Positions 26,016-34,826 of a DNA stretch of 64,000 bases are shown here, in pieces. The notes under the pieces are model-generated. The model was not told the origin of the DNA, did not search any database, and was given only the letters and a program-made list of their open reading frames with translations. The stretch covers positions 1-64,000 of the forward strand of contig JBNLGG010000013.1 of the NCBI GenBank assembly GCA_050305935.1, read 5' to 3'. Source of the stretch: CAJXNP01 sp050305935. Lineage in GTDB: Bacteria > Bacteroidota > Bacteroidia > Cytophagales > Cyclobacteriaceae. The position numbers and the translations under genes are program-made. Numbering within the stretch: position 1 is the stretch's first letter; every line of letters starts with the position of its first letter.

Positions 26016-29000
26016 ATGATTATCTCTACCAAGACTGCCTGTAAGACCATTATGATCTTCTCCCTTTCCATCTGGATTCTTTCCGGATGTGGTAAAAAAG
26101 AAGAAAAGACCGAAGAGCAAATGCTCGACAAAATCACTGCGACGTCCATCGGTTTAGCCTATTTGGAAGAAAATCAGTTGGACGATGCGGAAGTCACTTT
26201 CAAGAAGTTAATAAATATTGATCCCGACGATGCCATGGGTTATGCCAACCTCGGATTGACTTACCTACGGATGGGCAAATATGACGATGCATTTAAACAA
26301 TTAAATAAGGCGCTGGAAATTGAACCAAACAATCCTGATATCCGGCTTATTTTGGCAAAAACCCACGAGCAAAACATGGAAGCAGAAAAGGCCGTAGCCG
26401 AATTGGAAAAAATCACGCAGGCTACCCCCGATTTTGCAAAAGCATACTATGGCCTTGCCGAATACTATTCAAAATCAAATGACGAATCTTCCATGAAGAA
26501 AAGGGAGGAGAATTTAAAAAAGGTCATTGAGATAAATCCATCCAATATCGTCCCGCGATTATACCTGATGGAGTTGCTGGTGCAAATGAAAAAGACAGAT
26601 GAATGTCTTGCCCGGTTGGAGGAGCTGAGAGCGCTTGTTCCGGAATTTCCCGAAGAATCAATGGAATATTATGCGAAGGCAAAAGAATTACTTCAAAAAG
26701 GGGATGCCGAGGGAGCGCTTACAAATATCAGGATACTACATAATTTTATGAAGCTCACCTCGCTCTACCAATCGGGGAACCTTGACATAAAAGGCCCGGG
26801 TGGTGAGTTAATCGGTTTCCCGGTGATAACTACCAGCCAGGGAAGCAGTTTTGTCTCCCTGGAAGGGAATTCGATCATGGACATCATGCGCCTGACTGAC
26901 GTCACAGAAGCAGTAGGCCTTCATATTATAGAGCCTGGAATTGAAATTCAATACACCTCACTTGCCGTGACAGACTTCGATGGTGATGGAGATATCGATA
27001 TTTACTATACCTATGCCCCGGTTGATGCGAATACATCCGTACGTTTTCTTCTCTCGAATGAATTGGGCTCGTTTACTAATGTCATTGAATCAACCGGCAT
27101 TGATCATGATGCTGTCGAAAAGTCGGCCACTTTTGGTGATTTCAATAATGATGGGATGGAGGACCTGTTCATTACCACCACAAAAGGCGCTATTCTTTAT
27201 CAAAATAAAGGGGAAGGAAAGTTTGTCAATATAAGTGAAGCCGCTGGGGTTGGGATCAATGTGAATGGCAATGACGCTTTGTTTGTGGATGTCGATCTGG
27301 AGGGTGACCTTGATCTGTATGTCATCAATGATGGCAAAAACCAGCTCTTCAGAAACAATGGGGATGGCACATTTACGGAACAGGCTGAAATGATGGGATT
27401 GTCCGGTAATGGAGAAAACTCCACCTTTACAGGGTTTGGGGATTTTGATGATGATGGTGATCTGGATTTATTAACAGCCAACAACGAAGGCGCTAATTCG
27501 CTTGTCTTAAATATGCGACAGGGCCGGTTTCAGGATGTATCAGAAAGTAGCAGGATCAATGATTCCGGTAAGTCGGGCGTGGCAGATGTTAGTGATTACA
27601 ATAATGACGGACTTCCGGATGTGTTGGCAACCTCATCTACTTCCGGTAAGTTTCAATTGTATAAAAATGCGGGCAATGGAACCTTTGAGGTTGATGCAGC
27701 ATCTTCCAAAGCGTTTAACGGGCTGAAGACCGGATCTTATTCAGGTGCCCATTTTTTTGATATCGATAATGACGGCCACATGGATATTTTCATTATGGAT
27801 GAAAGTAATGGAGTTCATCTATTCCATAATGACAGTGTTGGCAAATTCACAGATTATTCTCAATTGATCCCTGAAACAATAAAAGGCGTTCAAAAAGTCG
27901 AGATTGCTGATTTTAATGCTGACGGTGACCAGGACCTGTTTATGGCTGGTAAAAATGGAATTAGTCTGGTAAGAAATGAGACAGGTAATATGAACCATTA
28001 CATCAAGGTTCAATTGGTTGGTTTGACCAATGGAAATGGAAAAAACAATTATTTCGGAATTGGCGCCAAACTCGAATTGAAAGCGGGCAATTTGTACCAG
28101 ATGCAGTATGTGACCAGCCCGTCCATGCATTTTGGCCTTGGAAGCCGTGAGGAGGCAGACATCCTTCGCATCGTTTGGTCCAATGGCGTACCGCAGAATA
28201 TTATTTCTCCGAAGAGCGACCAGGACCTGATTGAAGAGCAAATGCTGAAAGGATCGTGCCCGTTCTTATATACCTGGAATGGGGAGAAATATGTGTTTGT
28301 GAAAGACATGATGTGGCGCAGTGCGCTGGGAATGCCACTCGGGATTATGGGCGGAAAAACAGCTTATGCATTTCCTGACATTTCTAAAGAGTATTTAAAG
28401 ATTTCCGGGGAAATGTTAAAGCCAAAGGACGGGGTTTATTCACTGCGGATTACAGAAGAATTATGGGAAACCGTTTATTTTGATCATGCGTCATTAATTG
28501 CCGTGGATCATCCTGCTGATGTAGATTTCTTTGTGGACGAGCGATTCACATTGCCACCTTTTGCTGGTAAAACATTATATCATGTGCCCGAATCCAACCT
28601 TCCAGTTTCTGCCAAAGATGGAAAGGGAAATGATGTCATGGAACTGATCCGTGAAAAAGATGATCAATATGTCAGCTGTTTTGAATTGGACAAGTACCAG
28701 GGAATTACGGAAATGAAAGACCTGATATTAGATCTTGGCGATAAGGCAAAATCAGACAATTTGTATTTGTTTTTGCAGGGATGGATCTTTCCGACAGACG
28801 CCAGTATCAATGTGGCAATTTCTCAGAACAATCAGTACATTCCAAAAGCCCCATCGCTTCAGGTGTTGAATAAAAAAGGGGAGTGGGAGACGGTCATAGA
28901 GAGCATGGGATTCCCGATGGGCAAGGATAAAACAATGGTGATTGATTTGACAAATAAGTTTCTGAGCGCTGACCGCAAAGTGAAGATCACCACCAATATG

Positions 29001-29555
29001 CAGATCTATTGGGATCATATTTTCTTCTCGGAGTGTGCTCCAGAGACTCCCGTCAATTTCACCACATTGAAGTTGAAAGAAGCGGATTTCCAATTCAGGG
29101 GATATTCAGTCATGTATCGTAAAGGAGGTCGCTACGGACCGCATTGGTTTGATTATAACGATGTGTCTACCGGACAAAAGTGGAGGGATTTGTCGGGCTA
29201 CTATACACGTTATGGCAACGTGGACGAACTCGTGGAAAAAGGAGATAATAAATACATCATTGCCAATGCAGGGGATGAAATTCGATTTGAGTTTGATGCG
29301 ATCAATTTACCCGAATTGCCTGTAGGATGGAAGCGCGACTTCCTGATTTACAGTGAGGGATGGGTGAAAGACGGCGATCTAAATACCGCTACCGGCCAGA
29401 CCGTTGAGCCACTACCTTTCAGGGGAATGGATCATTATCCATATGGGGACGAATTGCAATATCCCGAAACTGAAGAATTGAGGGAGTACCATAGGGAATA
29501 TAATACGAGAAAGGTGGATGCGACAGGATTTAGAGAGACCATAAAAAGTTACTAA
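26016..29555 (+). CDS. Giant lipoprotein with TPR, FG-GAP/VCBS propeller and ASPIC/UnbV domain
   Basis: 1179 residues. A lipoprotein signal (IFSLSIWILSGCGKK) is followed by TPRs at about 40-240 (AYLEENQLDDAEVTFKKLIN, GYANLGLTYLRMGKYDDAF and ARLEELR helices), a VCBS/FG-GAP propeller at about 290-650 (DFDGDGDIDIYYTYA, DFNNDGMEDLFITT, DFDDDGDLDLLTAN) and the ASPIC domain at about 660-735 (NHYIKVQLVGLTNGN, MHFGLGSREEADILRIVW). The last 440 residues form a further beta-rich region (LYTWNGEKYVFVKDM onwards) with the conserved tail GWVKDGDLNTATGQTVEPLP. It is twice the size of the CRTAC1-like gene that opens the preceding operon, and could be the cell-surface binding partner of that set; this is inference. 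Confidence 0.88.
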   Translation: MIISTKTACKTIMIFSLSIWILSGCGKKEEKTEEQMLDKITATSIGLAYLEENQLDDAEVTFKKLINIDPDDAMGYANLGLTYLRMGKYDDAFKQLNKALEIEPNNPDIRLILAKTHEQNMEAEKAVAELEKITQATPDFAKAYYGLAEYYSKSNDESSMKKREENLKKVIEINPSNIVPRLYLMELLVQMKKTDECLARLEELRALVPEFPEESMEYYAKAKELLQKGDAEGALTNIRILHNFMKLTSLYQSGNLDIKGPGGELIGFPVITTSQGSSFVSLEGNSIMDIMRLTDVTEAVGLHIIEPGIEIQYTSLAVTDFDGDGDIDIYYTYAPVDANTSVRFLLSNELGSFTNVIESTGIDHDAVEKSATFGDFNNDGMEDLFITTTKGAILYQNKGEGKFVNISEAAGVGINVNGNDALFVDVDLEGDLDLYVINDGKNQLFRNNGDGTFTEQAEMMGLSGNGENSTFTGFGDFDDDGDLDLLTANNEGANSLVLNMRQGRFQDVSESSRINDSGKSGVADVSDYNNDGLPDVLATSSTSGKFQLYKNAGNGTFEVDAASSKAFNGLKTGSYSGAHFFDIDNDGHMDIFIMDESNGVHLFHNDSVGKFTDYSQLIPETIKGVQKVEIADFNADGDQDLFMAGKNGISLVRNETGNMNHYIKVQLVGLTNGNGKNNYFGIGAKLELKAGNLYQMQYVTSPSMHFGLGSREEADILRIVWSNGVPQNIISPKSDQDLIEEQMLKGSCPFLYTWNGEKYVFVKDMMWRSALGMPLGIMGGKTAYAFPDISKEYLKISGEMLKPKDGVYSLRITEELWETVYFDHASLIAVDHPADVDFFVDERFTLPPFAGKTLYHVPESNLPVSAKDGKGNDVMELIREKDDQYVSCFELDKYQGITEMKDLILDLGDKAKSDNLYLFLQGWIFPTDASINVAISQNNQYIPKAPSLQVLNKKGEWETVIESMGFPMGKDKTMVIDLTNKFLSADRKVKITTNMQIYWDHIFFSECAPETPVNFTTLKLKEADFQFRGYSVMYRKGGRYGPHWFDYNDVSTGQKWRDLSGYYTRYGNVDELVEKGDNKYIIANAGDEIRFEFDAINLPELPVGWKRDFLIYSEGWVKDGDLNTATGQTVEPLPFRGMDHYPYGDELQYPETEELREYHREYNTRKVDATGFRETIKSY

Positions 29556-29571
29556 TTTGAATAGTCCTGCG

Positions 29572-29640
29572 AAACCTGTCAGGTTTGCCAGTTTGCTGGC
29601 AAATAGAGTAGTTTTTGGGCAATAAAACCTGACAGGTTTT
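29572..29640. repeat. Paired CCTGTCAGG palindrome element, copy A
   Basis: AAACCTGTCAGGTTT (29572-29586) and AAAACCTGACAGGTTTT (29624-29640) face each other across about 37 bases that contain a further GCCA/TGGC hairpin. The second palindrome is followed by T residues, so it could also stop transcription from the TPR/FG-GAP gene. A matching 68-bp pair occurs at 32685. Confidence 0.75.
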
Positions 29641-29679
29641 TGTTACATGACCAGGATGAACTTGAATTGATAAACGTAA

Positions 29680-30075
29680 ATGAATTCCAGGAAAATCGGA
29701 TATATAGACGACAAAGAGGATGAATTAGAAAAGGAGATTGAATGGGTATTGACGAGAACCAGTGAAGAAAGGCTAATTGTCAAATTCTCCGTTTTTATAT
29801 GGCATTGGTCGGAATTGACTGCGATAATTATCCTTCCAGGGATAAGATTTATTATATAGATGAGGAGTGTAGTTCCAAAAATGATTGGAATTGGCGAGCC
29901 CCCGTTAAGAATTGAAATTTTGAAAAGTATCGGTGTGGTAGACTTTACCAACGCCTATCGACGAAGGAACGTTGTTACCATCGATGGAGTAAAGGCCAAT
30001 GTTGTCTCAATGGATGATTTGCTTCTTATGAAAAGGGCTGCATTGCGCGACAGGAAAAAAAGCAGGGATCAGTAG
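29680..30075 (+). pseudogene. Remnant of a nucleotidyltransferase-type gene pair
   Basis: Two open segments in the same frame are split by a TAG at 29857-29859. The first (MNSRKIGYIDDKEDELEKEI, then RTSEERLIV) looks like the start of the small RTPEERL-type protein that often precedes nucleotidyltransferases. The second, from the ATG at 29860, reads IGEPPLRIEILKSIGVVDF, DGVKANVVSMDDLLLMKRA: the C-terminal half of the nucleotidyltransferase, including the position-specific D-LL--KRA end. The catalytic N-terminal half (GSxxxTxDxD type) is missing. An internal deletion plus decay of both genes is the simplest reading. It carries no start signal of its own that was recognised. Confidence 0.5.
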
Positions 30076-30105
30076 GATTATAGTTTTTTGAAAAGCGTGA
30101 TCAGT

Positions 30106-30148
30106 AAAAAAAAATAGCTTTGTCAAAAGCAAAGACCTTTGACAAAGC
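30106..30148 (-). terminator. Rho-independent terminator of the M56/BlaI operon
   Basis: GCTTTGTCAAA (30117-30127) and TTTGACAAAGC (30138-30148) form an 11-bp perfect stem. On the minus strand it is followed by TATTTTTTTTT. It lies 9 bases past the stop of the M56 gene. Confidence 0.8.
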
Positions 30149-30157
30149 AAGACGTTT

Positions 30158-31948
30158 TTACTCCAAAACCACCGTCTTATTCCCATAGCTCACGTGGGAA
30201 AACACGAGTTTCTGATCCATTCCTTTTTCAATTGAAAAGTTTCCGTCAGCATCTGAAACAGTACCTTCGGTTGTTCCCTCGATAATAACAGCAGCACCCT
30301 TTATTGGAGAGCCTTCTCCATCGTATAACCTGCCGGTCACCTTTACCATCCCATTTCCGATTCTTTCAGAATTTGCTTCAATTTTCATTTCGCTGACTGA
30401 TACGTGATTGGCTTTATCTACGATGATATGGTTGTTCACTTCTCCATTTCCCATTTGAAAGGAGATGGGCAGGATCATGCGTTGGCGGACTTCCTGACCA
30501 CGCTGTTTGGCGGGTTTCCAGGAGTTGAAAGAACTCACCACGCGTTCTGCCTCTTCATCACAACCATAACCAATTCCCTTTTTAGTCTGGACATTTGATA
30601 TGGAACCGTCTTTTTCAACGATGAATTCTACAAAAACTCTTCCGGATATTTTGTTTTCCCTGGCTTCGGTTGGATAAAGGATATTTTGTGCTATGTAGGC
30701 GTAGAGTTCCTCAAAACCTTCCACGGGTTCAGCCATATCTTCCACAATGGTAAAAATTTCCCCCTCTTGTTTGGTCATTTCTGCAAGTTCATCACCGGAT
30801 TCCCTTAAGCCTACAATAATGAATTCCCTTTCTTCTCCATCAATATCCTCTTGTATCAGTTCAAGAGACCATGGTAGTCCGTGTGCACCATTTTCTTTGA
30901 TTATTTCATCTAAGTCTTTTTTGGTACCATCTAAATTTGTGGTTTCAATCAGCAAATATTCATGATCAGGATCAGCATCCTTAACTTCATTCAATCTTTG
31001 TTGAACTACATCAGGAACATCTAATGCCATAGTAGACTCCTGCGCCATTTCATTGAGCTCGGCTCCAATCTGGTCCTGGCAGGCAATCGTAAAGAACAGG
31101 CCGGTAGCTACTACTGCAACAGCCCCGATTTTCCATTTTTTCATTTTTCTTTTCATTGTTTTCATCATTTCGATGCGTTTTACGGTTAAAGATTTATTAA
31201 AATGGTTGGCGAGGGATATACCGGCCGATTGTAATGTAATCCTCGCCAACAAACTGCAGTATTCTTGTATATCGAGATCCCTGACGGTCTTTTCGTCCGC
31301 CTGGTATTCGTGGATATCTGAAATGTTTCTTTTAAGTGGATAGACTAATGGATTGAACCAAAATAGAATTCTTGCCAGCTCAACCATTAAAATATCGATG
31401 GAATGGTAATTCTTTATATGTTGAATTTCGTGGCTGATAATTTGGCGTTTGTCGATATCGCTCAGGTTGTCAGCTTCCCCAATGATGATCCATTTAAAGA
31501 ATGAAAATGTGGGGATCGTTTTATTGGTTTCATAGATCGAATATCCATCTGACGCCACCATTAGTTTTGACTTTCTGATGATCAAGGAAAGCCTGATAAA
31601 CTGGTAAATGGTTTTACCGGTAAAAACAATAAGTCCCAATAAATATATCTGGAACACCACCTTCCAAACATTAAAGAAGGGCGTTGTAATTACTTCCACC
31701 TTTTCACCACCGCCGACGACAATTTCTGGCAGGATATAAGCAGGCATCATCTGGCCAATGGTAGGAATAGAGCTATTCCCGATTCCTATAGTAAATAGCG
31801 GAAAAAGGAGGGAGGCCAACACGGTAAAGCCAAGGTACAACCTCTTAAATGTGAAATTGGTCTCGTTTTTTAGCAACAGGAGATATGCACCATAACATAA
31901 CAGGAGACAAAGATTTGCTTCCAGAAGGTAGTTGATGTAGGTGTTCAT
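30158..31948 (-). CDS. M56 (BlaR1-type) membrane metallopeptidase with TonB C-terminal and carboxypeptidase-regulatory domains
   Basis: 596 residues. Three membrane segments (about 8-25, 37-57 and 95-115) precede a cytoplasmic zinc protease domain with HEIQH at 173-177 and the downstream Glu in HEYQAD (about 214). A fourth membrane segment is at about 283-300 (IGAVAVVATGLFFTIAC). The rest is outside: a TonB C-terminal domain near 400-475 (GRVFVEFIVEKDGSISNVQ) and a carboxypeptidase-like regulatory domain at the end (GSPIKGAAVIIEGTTEGTVS). BlaR1/MecR1 proteases sense a signal outside and cut a BlaI/MecI repressor. The classical penicillin-binding sensor is replaced here by other modules. The gene overlaps the BlaI gene by 4 bases. 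Confidence 0.92.
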   Translation of the reverse strand: MNTYINYLLEANLCLLLCYGAYLLLLKNETNFTFKRLYLGFTVLASLLFPLFTIGIGNSSIPTIGQMMPAYILPEIVVGGGEKVEVITTPFFNVWKVVFQIYLLGLIVFTGKTIYQFIRLSLIIRKSKLMVASDGYSIYETNKTIPTFSFFKWIIIGEADNLSDIDKRQIISHEIQHIKNYHSIDILMVELARILFWFNPLVYPLKRNISDIHEYQADEKTVRDLDIQEYCSLLARITLQSAGISLANHFNKSLTVKRIEMMKTMKRKMKKWKIGAVAVVATGLFFTIACQDQIGAELNEMAQESTMALDVPDVVQQRLNEVKDADPDHEYLLIETTNLDGTKKDLDEIIKENGAHGLPWSLELIQEDIDGEEREFIIVGLRESGDELAEMTKQEGEIFTIVEDMAEPVEGFEELYAYIAQNILYPTEARENKISGRVFVEFIVEKDGSISNVQTKKGIGYGCDEEAERVVSSFNSWKPAKQRGQEVRQRMILPISFQMGNGEVNNHIIVDKANHVSVSEMKIEANSERIGNGMVKVTGRLYDGEGSPIKGAAVIIEGTTEGTVSDADGNFSIEKGMDQKLVFSHVSYGNKTVVLE

Positions 31949-32307
31949 TCTTTCTGGTCTTTTACTTCGTTCAATAATTTTTCAATGTCATTGACATCCA
32001 GGTTGTTTTCTTTAGCAAAGAAAGAAACCAGGTTTTTAAATGATCCATTGAAATAGCCGGTCAGCATATTGTTCAGGTAAAATTTAGTATACTTTTCCCT
32101 GGAGATAACCGGGAAGTATTCGTGCGTTTTACCATATGCCTTGTGGTCAACAAAACCTTTGGATTCTAAAATCCTGACAATGGTGGAAATGGTATTGTAG
32201 GCAGGTTTTGGCTCTGGAAGTCTCTCTATAATGTCTTTGACAAATCCCTTTTTCATTTCCCAGAGGATCTGCATCACCTGGTCTTCTGCTTTGGTAAGTT
32301 CTTTCAT
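31945..32307 (-). CDS. BlaI/MecI/CopY-family transcriptional repressor
   Basis: 120 residues. The N-terminal winged helix is typical (MKELTKAEDQVMQILWEMKK, TISTIVRILESKGFVDHKAY, then GKTHEYFPVISREKY). The C-terminal half is the helical dimerisation region that M56 proteases cut (between the wing and the LNNMLTGYFNGS helix). It overlaps the M56 gene by 4 bases, the standard sensor-protease/repressor arrangement. It should bind the dyads just upstream and repress its own operon. The signal that relieves repression is unknown. Confidence 0.93.
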   Translation of the reverse strand: MKELTKAEDQVMQILWEMKKGFVKDIIERLPEPKPAYNTISTIVRILESKGFVDHKAYGKTHEYFPVISREKYTKFYLNNMLTGYFNGSFKNLVSFFAKENNLDVNDIEKLLNEVKDQKE

Positions 32308-32319
32308 TATTCCTGGTTA

Positions 32320-32381
32320 TTTAGTTATAAAACTAAAACTTTAGTTAATGCGATCCAAATATTTCAACTAATTTTTTAGTT
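32320..32381 (-). promoter_or_regulatory. BlaI-type operator array (three dyads)
   Basis: TTTAGTT-ATAA-AACTAAA (32320-32337) is a perfect dyad. Its right arm doubles as the left arm of a second dyad, AACTAAA-AC-TTTAGTT (32331-32346). A third, AACTAA-TTTT-TTAGTT (32366-32381), follows, and a lone AACTAAA half site is at 32441. They sit immediately upstream of the BlaI start on the minus strand and overlap the likely promoter. No TAnnTTTG box was found. The small zinc-ribbon gene on the other side may share control. Confidence 0.65.
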
Positions 32382-32469
32382 ATGAGGGAAAACTTTTGCA
32401 AATAATCTTCAATGTATTGGTTAAAATGCTGTTTTTATGTAACTAAAACGCTCGAAAAAAAAATGTAAA

Positions 32470-32670
32470 ATGGGAATAATTCGACTTCTTCTTATCATAG
32501 GCTTCCTCGTTATTATCTATTCACTAATTAAAAGACTCCTTAACCCACCGAACTACCAGAAGTGTAAAAAATGCGATGGAAAAGGGTACTGGCTGGGAGC
32601 CCGGGGTAGGGAGACCTGTGACAGGTGTTTTGGTTCGGGGAAGTTGCCAAAGGATTATATTCAGGATTAG
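32470..32670 (+). CDS. Small membrane protein with a DnaJ-like CxxCxGxG pair
   Basis: 66 residues: one N-terminal membrane helix (IIRLLLIIGFLVIIYSLI) and a short soluble tail with CKKCDGKGY and CDRCFGSGK. These are two CxxCxGxG motifs of the type found in the DnaJ zinc-finger domain, enough for one zinc ion. Function unknown; small proteins of this kind may be membrane-anchored redox or folding helpers. It is divergent from the BlaI gene. Confidence 0.7.
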   Translation: MGIIRLLLIIGFLVIIYSLIKRLLNPPNYQKCKKCDGKGYWLGARGRETCDRCFGSGKLPKDYIQD

Positions 32671-32684
32671 TGTTGCAATAATCT

Positions 32685-32752
32685 AAACCTGTCAGGTTTT
32701 TTTGCTTGGAAACCCGATAAGCAGATCAAAGCTATTAAAACCTGACAGGTTT
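32685..32752. repeat. Paired CCTGTCAGG palindrome element, copy B
   Basis: AAACCTGTCAGGTTT (32685-32699) and AAAACCTGACAGGTTT (32737-32752) flank 37 unrelated bases. Spacing and orientation match copy A at 29572-29640. It lies between convergent genes. Confidence 0.75.
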
Positions 32753-32768
32753 CTAATATCCATTCATC

Positions 32769-33146
32769 TTAATGCTGCTTTCTTTTTATTTTAATATTTC
32801 GATAGACACTTCCTGCCGTTGCGATTAATAGTCCTCCCAGGGCAAGACTATCAGCTACGCCTGATGAAATAGGTAGGTGGATCATCCTGAAAAAGTAGGT
32901 GATAAAAGACGCAGGCAAATCTGTTTCTCCAAGCTCCCTTTTTATCTCCCAATGCCAGTCCGTCAGAAAGCAGTATCCGAACCCATACCATATACCTAAA
33001 ATGAACCAGGAAAAAATGGTTATCATTATCACAACTAAATGTGGTTTCAGTGTTTTATTCCAAAGCCATCCAAAGAGATTAAAAAGAATGATGCCCAAGT
33101 GCAAGATAAAAAAGGAAATGTCTCCTATGTGAAATAGGATTTGCAT
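32769..33146 (-). CDS. DUF2784-like small membrane protein
   Basis: 125 residues with three to four membrane segments (ISFFILHLGIILFNLFGWLW; LVVIMITIFSWFILGIWYG; ALGGLLIATAGSVY) and the pattern WYGFGYCFLTDWHWEIKRELG, which matches the conserved W--G-C-LT---W--R region of DUF2784 proteins. Function unknown. Its start is 1 base after the histidine kinase stop, so the two are probably co-transcribed, kinase first. Confidence 0.75.
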   Translation of the reverse strand: MQILFHIGDISFFILHLGIILFNLFGWLWNKTLKPHLVVIMITIFSWFILGIWYGFGYCFLTDWHWEIKRELGETDLPASFITYFFRMIHLPISSGVADSLALGGLLIATAGSVYRNIKIKRKQH

Positions 33147-33147
33147 G

Positions 33148-34398
33148 TTATTTCGCCGGGAAACTCACAAAGAAAGATGTCCCTTTTCCCAATTCGCTTT
33201 CATACCAGATCTTCCCGCCCATTCCTTCGGTAAATTTTTTTACGATGGAAAGTCCAAGTCCGGTAGACAATTCATCGCCCGTCGGCTGGGCGCTAAGTTT
33301 TTGATATTTGCTAAATAACAGTGTCTTGTCTTGTTCGCTTAGCCCAGGTCCTTCGTCCCTGATTTCACAAACTACACGTCCTTTGTTATTAGAGAGTTTT
33401 ATATAAATGTTCTTTTTGTGCGGTGAAAATTTGATGGCATTCGATACAAGGTTTTCAAAAACCTGCATGGAATAGTTTTTATCGAGGCTCGCGACCGGTT
33501 TTTTTGTCTTCAGATCAAAATGGATATTGATTTGTTTCTTTTCCGCCGCCATTTGAAAATTTCCAACGACCTCCAGGAGTAATTTATTCAGATCAACATC
33601 TTCCAGATGAATGTTGAGATTTTTGGATTCGATAGCCTCCACGTCCAGGATTTTGTTAATCATGTCGGTAAGCCTCGTCGCACTTTTTTCCATGATTTCA
33701 ATGTAGCCGATTAATTCGCTGTCCAATTGGTCCTGCTTAAAGCGGATGATCTTTAGCAGGCCTTTAATCTGATTGAGCGGGCTTTTCAAATCATGGGCTA
33801 CCACTCCGATAAGGTTATTCTTTTCCTTATTTAAGGCTAAGAGTTCTTCATTTTTTTTCAGTATCTCTTCCTGTTGCTTTCGCAGGTCGTCATGCATTTT
33901 GCTGATGTGCTCATTGGCTTCGTGGAGATAGTCGGATTGGTCTAATATGTGATCATTCTGGGATTGCAGTTCTTCGTTTTTCTCCAAAATATTTTTGTGG
34001 GATTTTTCCAGTTCCTTCGCCTGCTTTTCGATTTGCTTTTTCTGTTCTTCCAGTTTTTCGTTTACATCTTCCAGATCGCTGGCTAACAGCATGAGGTCCT
34101 TCTGCTTATACTGTAGTAGGTAGTTATGGGCGTTAAACGTCTGGATCTCCTTGAACAGGGCATCAAATTCGGAATTCAGTTCCTGGTAAATTCCGTTGTC
34201 GTATTTTTCCTGCTTTTTCGTCTGGACGAATAGCTTTTTCTTTTCTTTTTCGATGAATGAAAGCAGGTCGGTGGTGTTTGAATGGGAAGCCTTTTCCTGG
34301 ATGGCATTCATTAATTCAAGCATGTGGCTTCTAAATGTAGTCTGATCCTCCTTTAGGCTCGAAAGTAATTCCACTATTTCATCTTTCGATGTTGTCAT
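33148..34398 (-). CDS. Soluble sensor histidine kinase
   Basis: 416 residues without membrane segments. Residues about 1-180 are largely charged coiled coil (EDVNEKLEEQKKQIEKQAKE). The kinase core follows: H-box VVAHDLKSPLNQIKG, N-box VFENLVSNAIKFSPH, G1 EIRDEGPGLS and G2 STGLGLSIVKKFTEGMGG. The His in AHDL is the phosphoacceptor. No PAS, GAF or receiver domain is visible, so the input is likely through the coiled coil or a partner protein. No response-regulator gene is adjacent. The upstream gap to 34826 holds only the hairpin listed below and no ORF. Confidence 0.9.
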   Translation of the reverse strand: MTTSKDEIVELLSSLKEDQTTFRSHMLELMNAIQEKASHSNTTDLLSFIEKEKKKLFVQTKKQEKYDNGIYQELNSEFDALFKEIQTFNAHNYLLQYKQKDLMLLASDLEDVNEKLEEQKKQIEKQAKELEKSHKNILEKNEELQSQNDHILDQSDYLHEANEHISKMHDDLRKQQEEILKKNEELLALNKEKNNLIGVVAHDLKSPLNQIKGLLKIIRFKQDQLDSELIGYIEIMEKSATRLTDMINKILDVEAIESKNLNIHLEDVDLNKLLLEVVGNFQMAAEKKQINIHFDLKTKKPVASLDKNYSMQVFENLVSNAIKFSPHKKNIYIKLSNNKGRVVCEIRDEGPGLSEQDKTLLFSKYQKLSAQPTGDELSTGLGLSIVKKFTEGMGGKIWYESELGKGTSFFVSFPAK

Positions 34399-34707
34399 GC
34401 ATTCGGTTTAAAAAATTTATTTGAATTCGAATGTCTCCGATTCATGAAATTATTCATTTATTACACCTATCCTTTGTTTCTTCATCCGGCAGAGAAATCT
34501 TTTTGCCAGTTGTCAGTCCCTCAAATCAGCCCTTCAATGGGTAAATTAGTTAAAGATGAGAGTATTATGCCCAGAAAAACAAACAACTAAAATACAAATA
34601 AAAAATATTTCAATGCTATTTTTTGAAACGATTTATTGGGCAAATGCATTAAGAAAAGGCTGTATTAAGTCTTAAAAATTACTGGCCATCAAACCAGTAA
34701 TCATAAT

Positions 34708-34740
34708 ACCTTTCAGAAAGTTTGGAACTTTCTGAAAGGT
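34708..34740. repeat. 33-bp perfect hairpin, ACTTTCnGAAAGT family, second copy
   Basis: ACCTTTCAGAAAGTT and AACTTTCTGAAAGGT are 15-bp arms around a TGG loop. The layout equals that at 25875-25907. It lies in the gap 34399-34826, which otherwise shows no gene or other signal. Confidence 0.75.
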
Positions 34741-34826
34741 TTCCGGCATGAATTGGTTGATTAGAAACTGGATCAAACAATATAAGGGCAAATACAGGGT
34801 GATTTAAACTATAATTTTATTTGCAC

